Below, one piece after another: positions 1-9,047 of a DNA stretch of 64,000 nucleotides. The translations under genes and the position numbers were made by a program. Origin of the DNA: Nocardioides sp. TRM66260-LWL (GTDB lineage: Bacteria > Actinomycetota > Actinomycetes > Propionibacteriales > Nocardioidaceae); NCBI RefSeq assembly GCF_020075545.1, contig NZ_JAIQZK010000001.1, positions 1,054,001-1,118,000 on the forward strand, read 5' to 3'. How positions within the stretch are numbered: position 1 is the first letter of the stretch; each line of letters begins with the position of its first letter. Under the pieces are notes generated by a model. It was given only the letters and a program-made list of their open reading frames with translations. It made no database searches and had not been told where the DNA came from.

Positions 1-578
1 TGGTGCTCCTCGACGTCAAGCGCGGCGACATCGGCTCGACCTCCCAGGCCTACGCCGACGCCTACCTCGACCCCGCCAGCCCCCTCGCCGCCGACGCCGC
101 CACCGTCAGCCCCTACCTGGGGTTCGGCTCCCTGACGCCGTTCGTGGACACGGCACGCCGCCACGGCGCCGGCCTCTTCGTCCTCGCCCTGACCTCGAAC
201 CCCGAGGGACCGGAGGTGCAGCACGCGCGCACCGGCGACGGCGGCACGGTGGCCGGACGGGTGCTCGCGCAGCTCGCCGAGCTCAACCGCGCGGAGGCGC
301 CCGGCCTGGGGTCCTTCGGCGCCGTCGTGGGCGCCACGATCGCCCCGCCGACCCCCGACCAGGGCGTCGACCTCGACTGCGGCGGCGCCCTCCTGGCCCC
401 CGGGTTCGGCGCCCAGGGCGGCACGATCGCCGACCTGCGCCGCGTCTTCGGCGCCGCGACCCGGCGCGTGCTCGTCAGCTCCTCCCGCGAGCTCCTCGCG
501 CCCGGACCCGACCCTGGCGCGCTGCGGGACGCCGTCTCGCGCACCGTCGAGCAGCTCGCCGGGCTGGGGGAGGCGTGA
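1..578 (+). CDS. pyrF: Orotidine-5'-phosphate decarboxylase, C-terminal part
   Basis: This enzyme decarboxylates OMP to UMP, the last step of de novo pyrimidine synthesis, in the cytosol. Only about 190 C-terminal residues are present; the N-terminus lies before the window and the reading frame starts at base 3. The first visible residues contain DVKRGDIG, the D-x-K-x-x-D catalytic motif of the family. GFGSLTPF and APGFGAQGG follow as expected for the longer type-2 PyrF of actinobacteria. The stop codon overlaps the next start as GTGA. The gene lies just upstream of mihF-gmk-rpoZ, the usual actinobacterial order. The call is secure; the gene is partial only because of the window edge. Confidence 0.93.
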   Translation, partial: VLLDVKRGDIGSTSQAYADAYLDPASPLAADAATVSPYLGFGSLTPFVDTARRHGAGLFVLALTSNPEGPEVQHARTGDGGTVAGRVLAQLAELNRAEAPGLGSFGAVVGATIAPPTPDQGVDLDCGGALLAPGFGAQGGTIADLRRVFGAATRRVLVSSSRELLAPGPDPGALRDAVSRTVEQLAGLGEA

Positions 579-1033
579 GCCGCCGGCCGGTCGTCGCGGG
601 CGTCCTGCTCGCCCTCGTCGGTCCGGCGCTGACGGCCTGCAGCGGTCTGCCGGGACTGGGCGGCGACGGCTACTGCGACGCGGTGCGCTCGCACCAGCGC
701 GAGCTCGGCGAGGCGGTGGCGCGGGGCGGCCAGGCGTCCCTGCTCTCCGTGCTGCCCGCGCTCGAGGACCTGCGCTCGAAGGCCCCCGCCGACGTCGGCG
801 ACGAGTGGCAGCAGGTGGTCGGACGCCTGGAGGCCCTCGACTCGGCGCTCCGGGCGGCCGGCGTCGACCCCGCCGGCTACGACGCCGCGAAGCCGCCGAC
901 GGGTCTCACGGCCGCGCAGCGCGACGCCATCACCGCGGCCGCCACCGAGCTCGCCCGACCGGAGACGGCGGACGCCCTCGCCGCCGTGCAGCAGCAGGTG
1001 CGCGACGTGTGCCAGACCTCGCTGACCGGGTGA
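575..1033 (+). CDS. Small predicted lipoprotein of unknown function
   Basis: The 152-residue product begins with a short basic segment and a hydrophobic stretch ending in the lipobox L19-T20-A21-C22, so it is probably exported and lipid-anchored at Cys22. The rest is Ala/Leu-rich and looks helical, with Cys near both ends (YCDAV and VRDVCQ) that could pair. No catalytic motif is recognised. The GTG start overlaps the pyrF stop by 4 nt (GTGA), so it is translationally coupled to pyrF. Position next to pyrF is the only context. Function unknown; secretion is inferred from the signal sequence. Confidence 0.75.
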   Translation: MSRRPVVAGVLLALVGPALTACSGLPGLGGDGYCDAVRSHQRELGEAVARGGQASLLSVLPALEDLRSKAPADVGDEWQQVVGRLEALDSALRAAGVDPAGYDAAKPPTGLTAAQRDAITAAATELARPETADALAAVQQQVRDVCQTSLTG

Positions 1034-1063
1034 GCCGGGGCCGGCGCGGCACGCAGTCCCTCA

Positions 1064-1085
1064 CGGGGTCCGCGACGGGACCCCG
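1064..1085. terminator. Candidate hairpin terminator after pyrF-lipoprotein
   Basis: An 8-bp perfect stem (CGGGGTCC / GGACCCCG) with a 6-nt loop lies 31 nt after the lipoprotein stop and before the mihF promoter. There is no T-tract, so termination is inferred from position and stem strength only. Confidence 0.45.
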
Positions 1086-1135
1086 CGCGCTCGGGTGAGG
1101 GGCGGGCCGCCGGCCGTCTCGGAGGCGGAGGCGCG

Positions 1136-1165
1136 TTGCCGCCGTCCAGCACGTCTGACTAGGGT
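1136..1165 (+). promoter_or_regulatory. mihF promoter
   Basis: TTGCCG (1136–1141) and TAGGGT (1160–1165) are separated by 18 bp, a good SigA-type -35/-10 pair. Transcription would begin near 1172, leaving about a 30-nt leader with GAAGGA before the mihF GTG. Confidence 0.6.
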
Positions 1166-1202
1166 GACCCCCACCTGTCGACGACCCGAAGGACACGTCT
1201 CC

Positions 1203-1529
1203 GTGGCACTCCCGCCCCTCACCCCCGAACAACGTCAGGCCGCCCTCCAGAAGGCCGCCGCGAGCCGTCGGGAGCGGGCCGAGGTGAAGAACCGGCTCAA
1301 GAACTCCGGCGTGTCGGTCGTCGAGGTGCTGCGCGAGGGCCAGACCAACGAGGTCATCGGCAAGATGCGCGTCGTCGACCTCCTGCAGTCGATGCCCGGC
1401 CTGGGCAAGGTGCGGGCCCGCCAGACCATGGAGCGGCTGGGCATCGCCGAGTCGCGCAGGGTCCGCGGGCTCGGCGCCAAGCAGGTCGCCGCGCTCGAGA
1501 AGGAGTTCGGCGCCCGAGACGCCGGGTGA
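1203..1529 (+). CDS. mihF: Integration host factor, actinobacterial type (mIHF/sIHF)
   Basis: This small nucleoid-associated protein binds and bends DNA and, in mycobacteria, supports phage integration and chromosome organisation. The product is 108 residues, the usual length. The N-terminus ([14 protein letters not shown]) and the core [11 protein letters not shown]…[16 protein letters not shown] are typical, with the helix-two-turn-helix-like [17 protein letters not shown]. An upstream in-frame GTG exists, but the start at 1203 fits family length and has GAAGGA seven or so bases before it. The stop overlaps gmk as GTGA, so the two are coupled. The downstream gmk-rpoZ-coaBC-metK order is the standard neighbourhood. 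Confidence 0.93.
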   Translation: MALPPLTPEQRQAALQKAAASRRERAEVKNRLKNSGVSVVEVLREGQTNEVIGKMRVVDLLQSMPGLGKVRARQTMERLGIAESRRVRGLGAKQVAALEKEFGARDAG

Positions 1530-2110
1530 GCGGCCCGAGCCGGCTGGTCGTCCTGGCCGGCCCGACCGCCGTCGGCAAGGGCACGGTCGCCGCGGCCGTC
1601 CGCGCCGAGCACCCCGAGGTCTGGATCTCGGTGTCGGCGACCACCCGCGCGCCGCGTCCGGGTGAGGTCGACGGCGTGCACTACCACTTCGTCGACGACG
1701 CTGCGTTCGACCGCCTGGTCGCCGACGGGCAGATGCTGGAGTGGGCCGTCGTGCACGGCACGCACCGGTACGGCACCCCACGCGGCCCGGTCGAGGAGGC
1801 GCTGGCCGCCGGGCGTCCCGCGATGCTCGAGATCGACCTGCAGGGCGCTCGCCAGGTGCGGGCCACGATGCCCGAGGCGCTCTTCGTCTTCCTCGCCCCG
1901 CCGAGCTGGGACGAGCTCGTGCGTCGCCTCGTCGGCCGCGGCACCGAGACCGCCGAGGAGCGCGAGCGCCGCCTCGCCACGGCGCGCCTGGAGCTGGCCG
2001 CGGAGCCCGAGTTCGACACCACGATCGTCAACCACGAAGTTCGTGCCGCCGCGGCCGAGTTGGTAGCCTTGTTCGGGCTGCCGGCCGCCGACGCCACGCG
2101 TCGCGACTGA
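1526..2110 (+). CDS. gmk: Guanylate kinase
   Basis: Phosphorylates GMP to GDP with ATP. The 194-residue product has the P-loop GPTAVGKGT (residues 12–20), the GMP-binding segment [21 protein letters not shown], and [11 protein letters not shown] characteristic of the family. The GTG start overlaps the mihF stop by 4 nt. A 53-nt gap separates it from rpoZ. Co-transcription with mihF from the promoter near 1136 is likely. Confidence 0.95.
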   Translation: MSGPSRLVVLAGPTAVGKGTVAAAVRAEHPEVWISVSATTRAPRPGEVDGVHYHFVDDAAFDRLVADGQMLEWAVVHGTHRYGTPRGPVEEALAAGRPAMLEIDLQGARQVRATMPEALFVFLAPPSWDELVRRLVGRGTETAEERERRLATARLELAAEPEFDTTIVNHEVRAAAAELVALFGLPAADATRRD

Positions 2111-2163
2111 CCCGGCCCGTCCGCGGGGTGTCCCGCGGTCCCATCGCCCACCTGTGAGGTCCT

Positions 2164-2487
2164 GTGTCTTCGCCCACCATCGCCGCCGTCGGGGTCACCA
2201 ACCCCCCGATCGACGACCTGCTCTCCAAGACCGACAGCAAGTACCAGCTGGTGCTCTACGCGGCCAAGCGGGCGCGGCAGATCAACGCCTACTACTCCCA
2301 GCTGGGCGAGGGCCTGCTGGAGTACGTCGGCCCGCTGGTCGAGACCCAGGTGCAGGAGAAGCCGCTGTCGATCGCGCTGCGCGAGATCAGCCAGGACCTC
2401 CTGACCTGCGAGGAGGTCGACCCGGCCGAGCTTGCCGCCGAGGCGGCCGCAGCCGAGGCCGCGGCCACCGACTTCCTCGCCGAGTGA
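2164..2487 (+). CDS. rpoZ: RNA polymerase omega subunit
   Basis: The omega subunit helps fold the beta' subunit and stabilises RNA polymerase. The product has 107 residues. It carries the typical actinobacterial segments [43 protein letters not shown] and [11 protein letters not shown]. The GTG start at 2164 has AGGTCCT upstream, a weak ribosome site. The C-terminal tail is an acidic Ala/Glu run. The stop overlaps the coaBC start as GTGA. Confidence 0.94.
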   Translation: MSSPTIAAVGVTNPPIDDLLSKTDSKYQLVLYAAKRARQINAYYSQLGEGLLEYVGPLVETQVQEKPLSIALREISQDLLTCEEVDPAELAAEAAAAEAAATDFLAE

Positions 2488-3740
2488 CCTCCGGCACCGA
2501 CACCGCGACGACCGCGTCCCCCTCGGGGGCGCGGTCGCGCGTCGTTCTGGGCGTCGGCGGCGGCATCGCGGCCTACAAGGCCTGTGAGGTCCTGCGGCGG
2601 CTCGCCGAGTCCGGGCACGACGTCACGGTGGTGCCGACGTCCGCGGCGCTGGAGTTCGTCGGCGCCCCGACCTGGTCGGCGCTCTCGGGCAAGCCGGTCT
2701 CGTCGAGCGTGTGGGACGCCGTCCACGAGGTGCCGCACGTCCGCATCGGGCAGGAGGCCGACCTCGTCGTCGTCGCGCCCACCACCGCCGACCTGCTGGC
2801 GAAGGCCGCCCACGGCATCGCCGACGACCTGCTCACGAACACGCTGCTGACGGCCCGCTGCCCGGTGGTCCTGGTCCCGGCGATGCACACCGAGATGTGG
2901 GAGCACCCCGCCACGGTCGCCAACGTCGCCACGCTGCGCGCCCGGGGCGTGCTCGTCGTCGAGCCGGCCGTCGGCCGGCTGACCGGGAAGGACTCCGGCA
3001 AGGGGCGTCTGCCGGAGCCGGCCGAGATCGTCGAGCTGGCCCGCGACGTCCTGGCCCGGGGCGGCGGGCCAGCCGACCTCGCCGGCCGGCACGTGCTCGT
3101 CAGCGCGGGAGGCACCCGCGAGTACCTCGACCCGGTGCGCTACCTCGGCAACCGCAGCTCCGGCCTCCAGGGATGGGCCCTGGCCCGGGCCGCCCTGGCC
3201 CGGGGCGCGCGGGTGACGGTCGTCGCGGCCAACGTCGCCCTGCCCGACCCCGCCGGCGCCGACGTCGTCCGGGTCGAGACCACCGCGCAGCTGCGCGAGG
3301 CCGTGCTGGCCGCCGCCCCGCAGGCCGACGCCGTCGTCATGGCCGCGGCGCCGGCCGACTTCCGGCCCGCCGAGGTCGCGACCGCCAAGATCAAGAAGGC
3401 CGACGACGGCTCGGCGCCCACGGTGCACCTGGTGCAGAACCCTGACGTCCTGGCCGAGCTGTCGTCGTCGCGGGTGCGCCCCGACGCGGTCGTGGTGGGC
3501 TTCGCCGCCGAGACCGGCGACGAGCGCGGCGGCGTCCTCGACCACGCGCGGGCCAAGCTGGCGCGCAAGGGCTGCGACCTGCTGGTCGTCAACGACGTCA
3601 GCGGCGGGGCGGTCTTCGGCAGCCCCGACAACGAGGCCGTCATCCTCGGCGCCGACGGCCGCAGCGTGCCCGTCGCCCGCGGGTCGAAGGCGCGGGTGGC
3701 CCATGCGATCTGGGACGAGGTCCTGCGCACCGAGCGATGA
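2484..3740 (+). CDS. coaBC: Bifunctional phosphopantothenoylcysteine decarboxylase/synthetase
   Basis: Carries out two steps of coenzyme A synthesis: CTP-dependent ligation of cysteine to 4'-phosphopantothenate (CoaB) and flavin-dependent decarboxylation (CoaC). The product has 418 residues. The N-terminal flavoprotein domain (about 15–185) shows [18 protein letters not shown], the PAMHTEMW motif and GKGRLPEP. The C-terminal CoaB domain shows [21 protein letters not shown], the AKIKK motif and NPDVL. The start is GTG at 2484, inside the GTGA overlap with rpoZ; longer upstream extensions in this frame run through rpoZ and are not real. Confidence 0.95.
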   Translation: MTSGTDTATTASPSGARSRVVLGVGGGIAAYKACEVLRRLAESGHDVTVVPTSAALEFVGAPTWSALSGKPVSSSVWDAVHEVPHVRIGQEADLVVVAPTTADLLAKAAHGIADDLLTNTLLTARCPVVLVPAMHTEMWEHPATVANVATLRARGVLVVEPAVGRLTGKDSGKGRLPEPAEIVELARDVLARGGGPADLAGRHVLVSAGGTREYLDPVRYLGNRSSGLQGWALARAALARGARVTVVAANVALPDPAGADVVRVETTAQLREAVLAAAPQADAVVMAAAPADFRPAEVATAKIKKADDGSAPTVHLVQNPDVLAELSSSRVRPDAVVVGFAAETGDERGGVLDHARAKLARKGCDLLVVNDVSGGAVFGSPDNEAVILGADGRSVPVARGSKARVAHAIWDEVLRTER

Positions 3741-3840
3741 GCCATCCGGCTGGTCGTGCGGCTCCGAAGGGTGGTCGTCGGCGGCTCGACCCACCCGGGT
3801 GATGCCGCAGCCCCGATGAAGTCGAGCGCGCCACTGCGGT

Positions 3841-3846
3841 TAGGGT
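3841..3846 (+). promoter_or_regulatory. Candidate -10 element for metK
   Basis: TAGGGT lies 39 nt before the metK start, giving a leader of roughly 30 nt. No strong -35 is seen. The leader is too short for a SAM riboswitch. Confidence 0.45.
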
Positions 3847-3885
3847 GGCTCGCAGTCCCGCCCCGTGAAGTGAGAGAGAGTTCCC

Positions 3886-5082
3886 GTGTCCGGTCGCCTG
3901 TTCACCTCGGAGTCCGTCACCGAGGGTCATCCCGACAAGATCGCCGACCAGATCAGCGACTCCGTCCTCGACGCCATGCTCGAGCAGGACCCCCACGCGC
4001 GGGTCGCCGTCGAGACCCTCCTCACCACCGGCCTGGTGGTCGTCGCGGGCGAGGTCAGCACGACCGGTTACGTCGACGTCAAGCAGATCGTCCGCGAGCG
4101 CATCCTCGAGATCGGCTACGACCACTCCGAGAAGGGCTTCGACGGCGCCAGCTGCGGCGTCATGGTGGCCATCGGCGGCCAGTCCGGCGACATCGCCCAG
4201 GGCGTCGACACCGGCTACGAGTCGCGGCTCGAGGAGTCCGTCGACGCGATGGACAAGCAGGGCGCCGGCGACCAGGGCCTGATGTTCGGCTACGCCTGCG
4301 ACGACACCCCCGAGCTCATGCCGCTGCCGATCAAGATCGCGCAGACGCTCTCCGAGCGGCTCTCGGCGGTCCGCAAGGACGGCACGCTCGACTACCTGCG
4401 TCCCGACGGCAAGACCCAGGTGACGATCGAGTACGACGCCGACAACCGGCCGGTGCGCATCGACACCGTCGTGCTCTCCACCCAGCACGCCGAGGAGGTC
4501 GACCTCGCCACGACGCTCCAGCCCGACATCAAGAAGCACGTCATCGACCCCGTGCTCGCCACCTTCGACATCCCGTCCGAGGGCTACCGGCTGCTCGTCA
4601 ACCCGACCGGGCGCTTCGTCGTCGGCGGTCCGATGGGCGACGCCGGGCTCACCGGCCGCAAGATCATCGTCGACACCTACGGCGGCATGGCCCGCCACGG
4701 CGGCGGCGCCTTCTCCGGCAAGGACCCGTCGAAGGTCGACCGCTCCGCCGCGTACGCGATGCGCTGGGTGGCCAAGAACGTGGTCGCCGCCGGCCTCGCC
4801 CGCCGCTGCGAGGCGCAGGTCGCCTACGCCATCGGCAAGGCCCAGCCGGTCGGCGTCTTCATCGAGACGTTCGGCACCGGCACCGTCCCGGACGAGCAGA
4901 TCCAGCGCGCCGTGCTCCAGGTCTTCGACCTGCGTCCGGCCGCGATCATCGCCGACCTCGACCTCCTGCGTCCGATCTACGCCCGCACCGCCGCGTACGG
5001 TCACTTCGGCCGCGAGCTCCCCGAGTTCACCTGGGAGCGCACCGACCGCGCCGACGCGCTGAAGGCCGCTGTCGCGGGCTGA
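3886..5082 (+). CDS. metK: S-adenosylmethionine synthetase
   Basis: Makes S-adenosylmethionine from methionine and ATP. The 398-residue product is full length. It has the N-terminal [11 protein letters not shown] loop, [12 protein letters not shown], and the P-loop-like [19 protein letters not shown] that binds phosphates and metal. The GTG start follows GAGAGAG as ribosome site. In related genomes priA normally follows directly; here the 1.2 kb cassette at 5108–6333 lies between metK and priA. Confidence 0.96.
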   Translation: MSGRLFTSESVTEGHPDKIADQISDSVLDAMLEQDPHARVAVETLLTTGLVVVAGEVSTTGYVDVKQIVRERILEIGYDHSEKGFDGASCGVMVAIGGQSGDIAQGVDTGYESRLEESVDAMDKQGAGDQGLMFGYACDDTPELMPLPIKIAQTLSERLSAVRKDGTLDYLRPDGKTQVTIEYDADNRPVRIDTVVLSTQHAEEVDLATTLQPDIKKHVIDPVLATFDIPSEGYRLLVNPTGRFVVGGPMGDAGLTGRKIIVDTYGGMARHGGGAFSGKDPSKVDRSAAYAMRWVAKNVVAAGLARRCEAQVAYAIGKAQPVGVFIETFGTGTVPDEQIQRAVLQVFDLRPAAIIADLDLLRPIYARTAAYGHFGRELPEFTWERTDRADALKAAVAG

Positions 5083-5107
5083 CTCGTCGGCTTCCCACCT
5101 GGTTCGA

Positions 5108-5191
5108 CGGTTTCCCCGGTCGACCGGGGAAACCGATGGTTGACGGGCGAAACTTCGCCCGTCAACGATCGATTTTGCCTGTCCTGACAGG
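5108..5191 (+). repeat. Left composite end of cassette 1
   Basis: Three nested symmetries are visible. A 28-bp perfect palindrome (5108–5135) has arms CGGTTTCCCCGG and centre TCGA. A perfect 12-bp inverted repeat TTGACGGGCGAA / TTCGCCCGTCAA with a 2-nt centre occupies 5140–5165. A short inverted repeat CCTGTC / GACAGG lies at 5178–5191. The outer palindrome starts 26 bp after the metK stop. It could also act as a terminator, although no T-tract follows. Confidence 0.85.
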
Positions 5192-5286
5192 TCGCGCGCC
5201 TCTCACAGGCCTGCCTCGGACCCAGGTTCCCCACAGATTCGTGATCGGCGTGTCCTGGCGGCCAGCGGGGCTTCGAGCATGGTGCT

Positions 5287-6219
5287 GTGAACGCCGCCAT
5301 CATCGATCTGAGCCAGATCCGGACCCGCGCTGCATTGATCGACGCCGGGTTGACGGACGGACACATTCGCAAGGCCGTACAGCGAGGGAATCTCGTTCGC
5401 GTCCGCCACGGTGCCTACGTCGAGGGGGAGCTCTGGCGGAGGATCTCGTCAACCGATCAGCATCGCCTTCGTGCTAGAGCGGTCCTGCTGAATGCGGGCA
5501 CCCGGGTCGTGCTGTCCCATGTCAGTGCCGCGCTGGAACACGGCGCGAGCGGCTGGGGCCTCTCCCTCGCCGATGTGCACATCACCAGGCTCGACGGCCG
5601 CACGGGGAGAAGGGAAGCCGGTGTCGCCCAGCACCGGGGCGAGCTCGGGGACGCGAGCATGACGGTCGCCGACGTCGCCGTCACCAGCCCGGCGAGATGC
5701 GTGGCCGAGCTGCTCGGACCCGGTACGGGCGAGGCATGTCTGGTGCTTGCCCACGAGCTGATCCGGCGCGGCCTGACGACTGCGGGCGCGATCGACGCCG
5801 GTCTCGCGACGACCGGTCGATGGCCTGGGGCGCTCTCGCATCCGGGCTTCCGGCGCTTGCTCGGAGAGCCATGCGAGAGCGTGGCAGAGAGTCGCTTCCT
5901 CCACCTCGTCCGTCGCGCCGGACTTCCCATGCCCGTCATCCAGATGGCCATCCACGACGAGGGCGGGCGGATGGTCGCGCGTCTCGACGCCGCCTGGCCG
6001 GACCTGGGCGTCTTCGTCGAGGTGGACGGTCGCATCAAGTACGACCTGCCCTTCGGTGATGCTGATCCCGGGCTCGTCCTCTGGCGCGAGAAGCGCCGGG
6101 AGGACGAGGTGCGGCGGATCACCGGTTGGCGCTGCCTCCGGGTGACCTGGGCTGACCTCGAGCGCCCCGAACGGTTGATCGGCCTCCTACGCTCGCTGCT
6201 GGGCTCCCGCGCCGCCTAG
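5287..6219 (+). CDS. AbiEi/DUF559-type nuclease-like protein of cassette 1
   Basis: The 310-residue protein has two parts. The N-terminal half resembles the AbiEi-type antitoxin region (winged helix followed by VRVRHGAYVEGELW and VLSHVSAALEHGA). The C-terminal part resembles DUF559/Vsr-like endonuclease folds: AESRFLHLVRRAGLP, then D234 in ARLDAAWP, E245, D247 and K251 in VFVEVDGRIKY, then EDEVRRITGWRCLRVTW. These residues fit a PD-(D/E)xK-type active site, which is inference. The start is GTG. Codon use is somewhat less GC-biased than the neighbours (TTG, CAT, GAT codons), a hint of transfer. It is clearly homologous to the product at 43757–44695 and more distantly to 60461–61417. Role unknown; no partner toxin gene is next to it. 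Confidence 0.8.
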   Translation: MNAAIIDLSQIRTRAALIDAGLTDGHIRKAVQRGNLVRVRHGAYVEGELWRRISSTDQHRLRARAVLLNAGTRVVLSHVSAALEHGASGWGLSLADVHITRLDGRTGRREAGVAQHRGELGDASMTVADVAVTSPARCVAELLGPGTGEACLVLAHELIRRGLTTAGAIDAGLATTGRWPGALSHPGFRRLLGEPCESVAESRFLHLVRRAGLPMPVIQMAIHDEGGRMVARLDAAWPDLGVFVEVDGRIKYDLPFGDADPGLVLWREKRREDEVRRITGWRCLRVTWADLERPERLIGLLRSLLGSRAA

Positions 6220-6249
6220 GCGGGGAGCCGTGGCCGCGACATCGTGAAG

Positions 6250-6333
6250 GGGTCATGACGGGCAAAGTTGATCGATGTCAGGCGAAATGTTGCCTGTCAT
6301 CGATCGGTTTCCCCGGTCGACCGGGGAAACCGA
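6250..6333 (-). repeat. Right composite end of cassette 1
   Basis: Mirror of the left end. A 30-bp perfect palindrome (6304–6333; arms TCGGTTTCCCCGG, centre TCGA) is preceded by a 14-bp inverted repeat with one mismatch (6270–6305; GATCGATGTCAGGC / GCCTGTCATCGATC). A further TCATGACGGGCAAAG segment (6253–6267) matches the inner part of the left end in reverse. It begins 30 bp after the gene's stop. Confidence 0.83.
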
Positions 6334-6378
6334 CGGTGCCCGACCCACCTGTCACCCCACCCTGGTAGACATCCGGCC

Positions 6379-8430
6379 GTGACGTCGGACGCCGGAGGCT
6401 CGCAGCCCGAGCTGCCGGGCATGGTGCGGCGCACGGTGGCGGAGTCCCAGGCCAGGGCCCGGGCGACGCGCGAGCGCAAGGCGGCCGAGGCGCAGGCGAC
6501 CGAGGTCGACCCGATCGCGCGCGTGCTGGTCGACGTCGGCCCGGCCCACCTCGACAAGGTCTTCGACTACACGGTCCCGGTCGCGCTGGCCGACGCGGCC
6601 CGGCCCGGCGTCCGGGTGAAGGTGCGGTTCGCCGGCAAGGAGGCCGACGGGTACCTGCTGGAGCGGGTGGCCGAGAGCGACCACCCGGGCAGGCTGCAGC
6701 CGCTGCGACGGGTGGTCGGCACCGAGGCGGTGCTGACGCCCGAGATCGCGGCGCTGTCGGAGGCGATCGCCGAGCGGTACGCCGGCACCCGCACCGACGT
6801 CCTGCGGCTGGCGGTCCCGCCGCGCCACGCGAGCGTCGAGAAGGAGCCACCCGGCGAGCCGGCGACGGCGGTGGGCGATCTGCCGCGGGCCGAGGGCGCC
6901 TGGGGCGACCACGCGCACGGACCTGCCTTCGTCCGCGGGCTGGCTGCCGGACGACGTCCGCGGGCGGTCTGGAACCCGCCCCCGGGCGCGGACTGGCCGA
7001 CGCTGCTCGCGGAGGCGGCGCTGCTGGCGCCGGGAGGCGTCGTGCTGTGCGTGCCCGACCACCGCGACGTGGCCCGGGTCAGCGCCGCGCTGACCCGGCT
7101 CGGCGCGGGCGACGCGCACGTCACCCTCACCGCCGACGCGGGCCCGGCGCGCCGCTACCGCGCGTTCCTCCAGGTGCTGCGAGGTGAGCGGCGGATCGTC
7201 GTCGGCACGCGGTCGGCGGCTTTCGCGCCGGTGCCCGATCTCGCGCTCGCCGTGGTCTGGGACGACGGCGACGACCTGCATGCCGAGCCGCGGGCGCCCT
7301 ATCCCCACACCCGCGAGGTGCTGCTCGAGCGCGCGCAGGAGCAGGGAGCCGCCGTCCTCGTCGGCGGGTTCGCCCGCAGCGTCGAGGCCGACTGGCTGGT
7401 GCGCACCGGCTGGGCGCACGACCTGCTGCCCACCCGCGAGGCGGTGCGTGCCGCACTGCGCGTCGACGTCACCGGCGCCACCGACCGCCAGCTCGAGCGC
7501 GACCCCTTCACGCACGCCAGCCGCATGCCTCGCCAGGTCTACGACGCGGTGCGCGAGGGCCTCGCCGACGGGCCCGTCCTGGTCCTGACGCCCCGCCGCG
7601 GGTACGCCGTCCACCTGGCCTGCGAGCGCTGTCGGACGCCGGCCCGATGCGGGGTCTGCACCGGCCCGCTCGCCCAGGCCCACGCGCTGAGCCGCATCGC
7701 GTGCCGCTGGTGCGACGCGCCCGCCGGGGCGCCCGACGCGTCCGGCTGGACCTGCCCGGAGTGCGGGCACCACGGGCTGCGGGCTCCGGTGGTGGGGGAG
7801 GAGCGCACCGCCGAGGAGCTCGGGCGCACGTTCCCGGGCGTCCCGGTGCGCACCTCCGGCGGCGGCACGGTGGTGCCCGAGGTCCCGGCCCGACCGGCGA
7901 TCGTGGTCTCCACCCCGGGCGCGGAGCCGGTGGCCGTCGGCGGCTACGCGGCGGTCGTGCTGCTCGACACCTGGCTGTGGCTGGGCCGGCCGGAGCTGCG
8001 CGGCGACGAGGAGGCGGTCCGACGCTGGGCGCAGGCCCTCGGCCTGGTGCGCCCGGGCGGTCGCGGGCTGGTCGTCGGCGACCCGGCCCATCCGGCCGTC
8101 CAGTCCCTCGTCCGATGGGACCCCGCCGGGTTCGCGCGCCGCGAGGCCGAGGAGCGGCTCGCGGCGCACCTGCCGCCCGCGTCGCGCCTCGCCACCCTCA
8201 CCGGCTCCCTCGACGCCCTCGACGACGCCCTCGTGCTGCTCGACGCGCCGCCGGGCGCCGAGGTGCTCGGCCCCGTGCCGATGGACGACGAGGTGGCGCG
8301 GGTCGTCGTGCGCGTGCCCCGCGCCCACGGGGTGGCGCTCGGACGCGCGCTCGGGCTGCTGCAGCGGGCGCGCGCCGCCCGGCGTCTGACCCCGGTGCGG
8401 ATCCAGGTCGACCCGCCGTCCCTAGACTGA
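6379..8430 (+). CDS. priA: Primosomal protein N', helicase-dead actinobacterial PriA
   Basis: PriA family protein (683 residues from the GTG at 6379) linked to replication restart. The C-terminal zinc-binding region is intact, with CERCRTPARCGVC, CRWC and CPECGHHG cysteines. However, the helicase motor is degenerate: there is no Walker A GxGKT, and the DEEH Walker B box reads WDDGDDLH. This is the known condition of actinobacterial PriA, annotated as probable replication restart protein, so it likely acts as a DNA-binding scaffold rather than a helicase. A longer upstream frame would run into the cassette 1 end and is rejected. A weak -10 (TAGACA, 6366–6371) lies 7 nt before the start. Confidence 0.9.
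   Translation: MTSDAGGSQPELPGMVRRTVAESQARARATRERKAAEAQATEVDPIARVLVDVGPAHLDKVFDYTVPVALADAARPGVRVKVRFAGKEADGYLLERVAESDHPGRLQPLRRVVGTEAVLTPEIAALSEAIAERYAGTRTDVLRLAVPPRHASVEKEPPGEPATAVGDLPRAEGAWGDHAHGPAFVRGLAAGRRPRAVWNPPPGADWPTLLAEAALLAPGGVVLCVPDHRDVARVSAALTRLGAGDAHVTLTADAGPARRYRAFLQVLRGERRIVVGTRSAAFAPVPDLALAVVWDDGDDLHAEPRAPYPHTREVLLERAQEQGAAVLVGGFARSVEADWLVRTGWAHDLLPTREAVRAALRVDVTGATDRQLERDPFTHASRMPRQVYDAVREGLADGPVLVLTPRRGYAVHLACERCRTPARCGVCTGPLAQAHALSRIACRWCDAPAGAPDASGWTCPECGHHGLRAPVVGEERTAEELGRTFPGVPVRTSGGGTVVPEVPARPAIVVSTPGAEPVAVGGYAAVVLLDTWLWLGRPELRGDEEAVRRWAQALGLVRPGGRGLVVGDPAHPAVQSLVRWDPAGFARREAEERLAAHLPPASRLATLTGSLDALDDALVLLDAPPGAEVLGPVPMDDEVARVVVRVPRAHGVALGRALGLLQRARAARRLTPVRIQVDPPSLD
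8423..8428 (+). promoter_or_regulatory. Candidate -10 for def-fmt operon
   Basis: TAGACT overlaps the end of priA and lies about 60 nt upstream of def. It matches the -10 consensus seen before several genes here; no clear -35 is visible. Confidence 0.45.
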
Positions 8431-8489
8431 CCCCTCGAGCGCCGTCGCGCGCCCCGCACCACCGTCGTCCAGCGTTCAGGAGTCCCGCC

Positions 8490-9047
8490 GTGGCCGTCCA
8501 GCCCATCCGCCTCTTCGGTGACCCGGTGCTGCGCCGGCCCGCCGTCGAGGTCGTCGACTTCGACAAGGAGCTGCGCCGCCTGGTCGAGGACCTCACCGAC
8601 ACCATGCTCGAGGCGCCCGGCGCCGGGCTCGCGGCCCCGCAGATCGGCGTCGGGCTGCGGGTCTTCACCTACCACGTCGACGGCGTCCTCGGGCACCTCG
8701 TCAACCCGCGCCTGACCCTCGGCGAGGAGATCCAGGACGGCCCCGAGGGCTGCCTGTCGATCCCCGGCCTCACGATCGACTGCCGCCGCGCGCTGCAGGT
8801 CGTCGCCACCGGCTTCGACATGCACGGCGAGCCGGTGGTCATCGACGGCACCGACATGCTCGCCCGGGCGATCCAGCACGAGACCGACCACCTCGACGGC
8901 GTGCTGTTCGTCGACCGGCTCGACGCCGAGGCCCGCAAGGTCGCCATGAAGGCCATCCGCGAGGCGGAGTGGTTCGGCCTCGACGGCGCGCCCGCCACCC
9001 CCGTCGTCAAGCTCAGCCCGCACGCCACGGGCGGGAGGGCCTACTGA
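8490..9047 (+). CDS. def: Peptide deformylase
   Basis: Removes the formyl group from nascent N-terminal methionine. The 185-residue product has all three metal-site motifs: [18 protein letters not shown] and QHETDHLDG (two His and the catalytic Glu, plus Cys). The GTG start has AGGAG seven bases upstream. The stop overlaps the fmt start (TGATG), so formylation and deformylation enzymes are made together, a widely conserved pairing. Confidence 0.96.
   Translation: MAVQPIRLFGDPVLRRPAVEVVDFDKELRRLVEDLTDTMLEAPGAGLAAPQIGVGLRVFTYHVDGVLGHLVNPRLTLGEEIQDGPEGCLSIPGLTIDCRRALQVVATGFDMHGEPVVIDGTDMLARAIQHETDHLDGVLFVDRLDAEARKVAMKAIREAEWFGLDGAPATPVVKLSPHATGGRAY

Larger units (their letters stand above)
5108..6333 (+). 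mobile_element. Cassette 1: palindrome-ended element with a DUF559/AbiEi gene
   Basis: A 1.23 kb unit placed between metK (ends 5082) and priA (starts 6379). Each end carries, from outside in, a perfect palindrome with a TCGA centre and then a second inverted repeat; the two ends face each other in inverted orientation. The single gene inside (5287–6219) encodes a nuclease-like protein. No transposase is present. The hexamer CGACGG lies at 5105–5110 and again at 6331–6336, partly inside the palindromes, so it is not convincing as a target duplication. Mobility is inferred from architecture and from two similar cassettes in this window. Confidence 0.7.

Noticed and set aside
3847..3885. SAM riboswitch before metK
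   Set aside because: The leader is under 45 nt with no conserved SAM aptamer blocks.
5108..6333. CRISPR array or IS element as explanation of the palindromes
   Set aside because: The palindromes are not regularly spaced arrays, there are no cas genes, and no transposase or integrase is encoded in or next to any cassette.
5105..6336. CGACGG on both borders of cassette 1 as target-site duplication
   Set aside because: The hexamer overlaps the palindrome itself and also precedes the unrelated palindrome at 61482; the other cassettes have no matching flanks.
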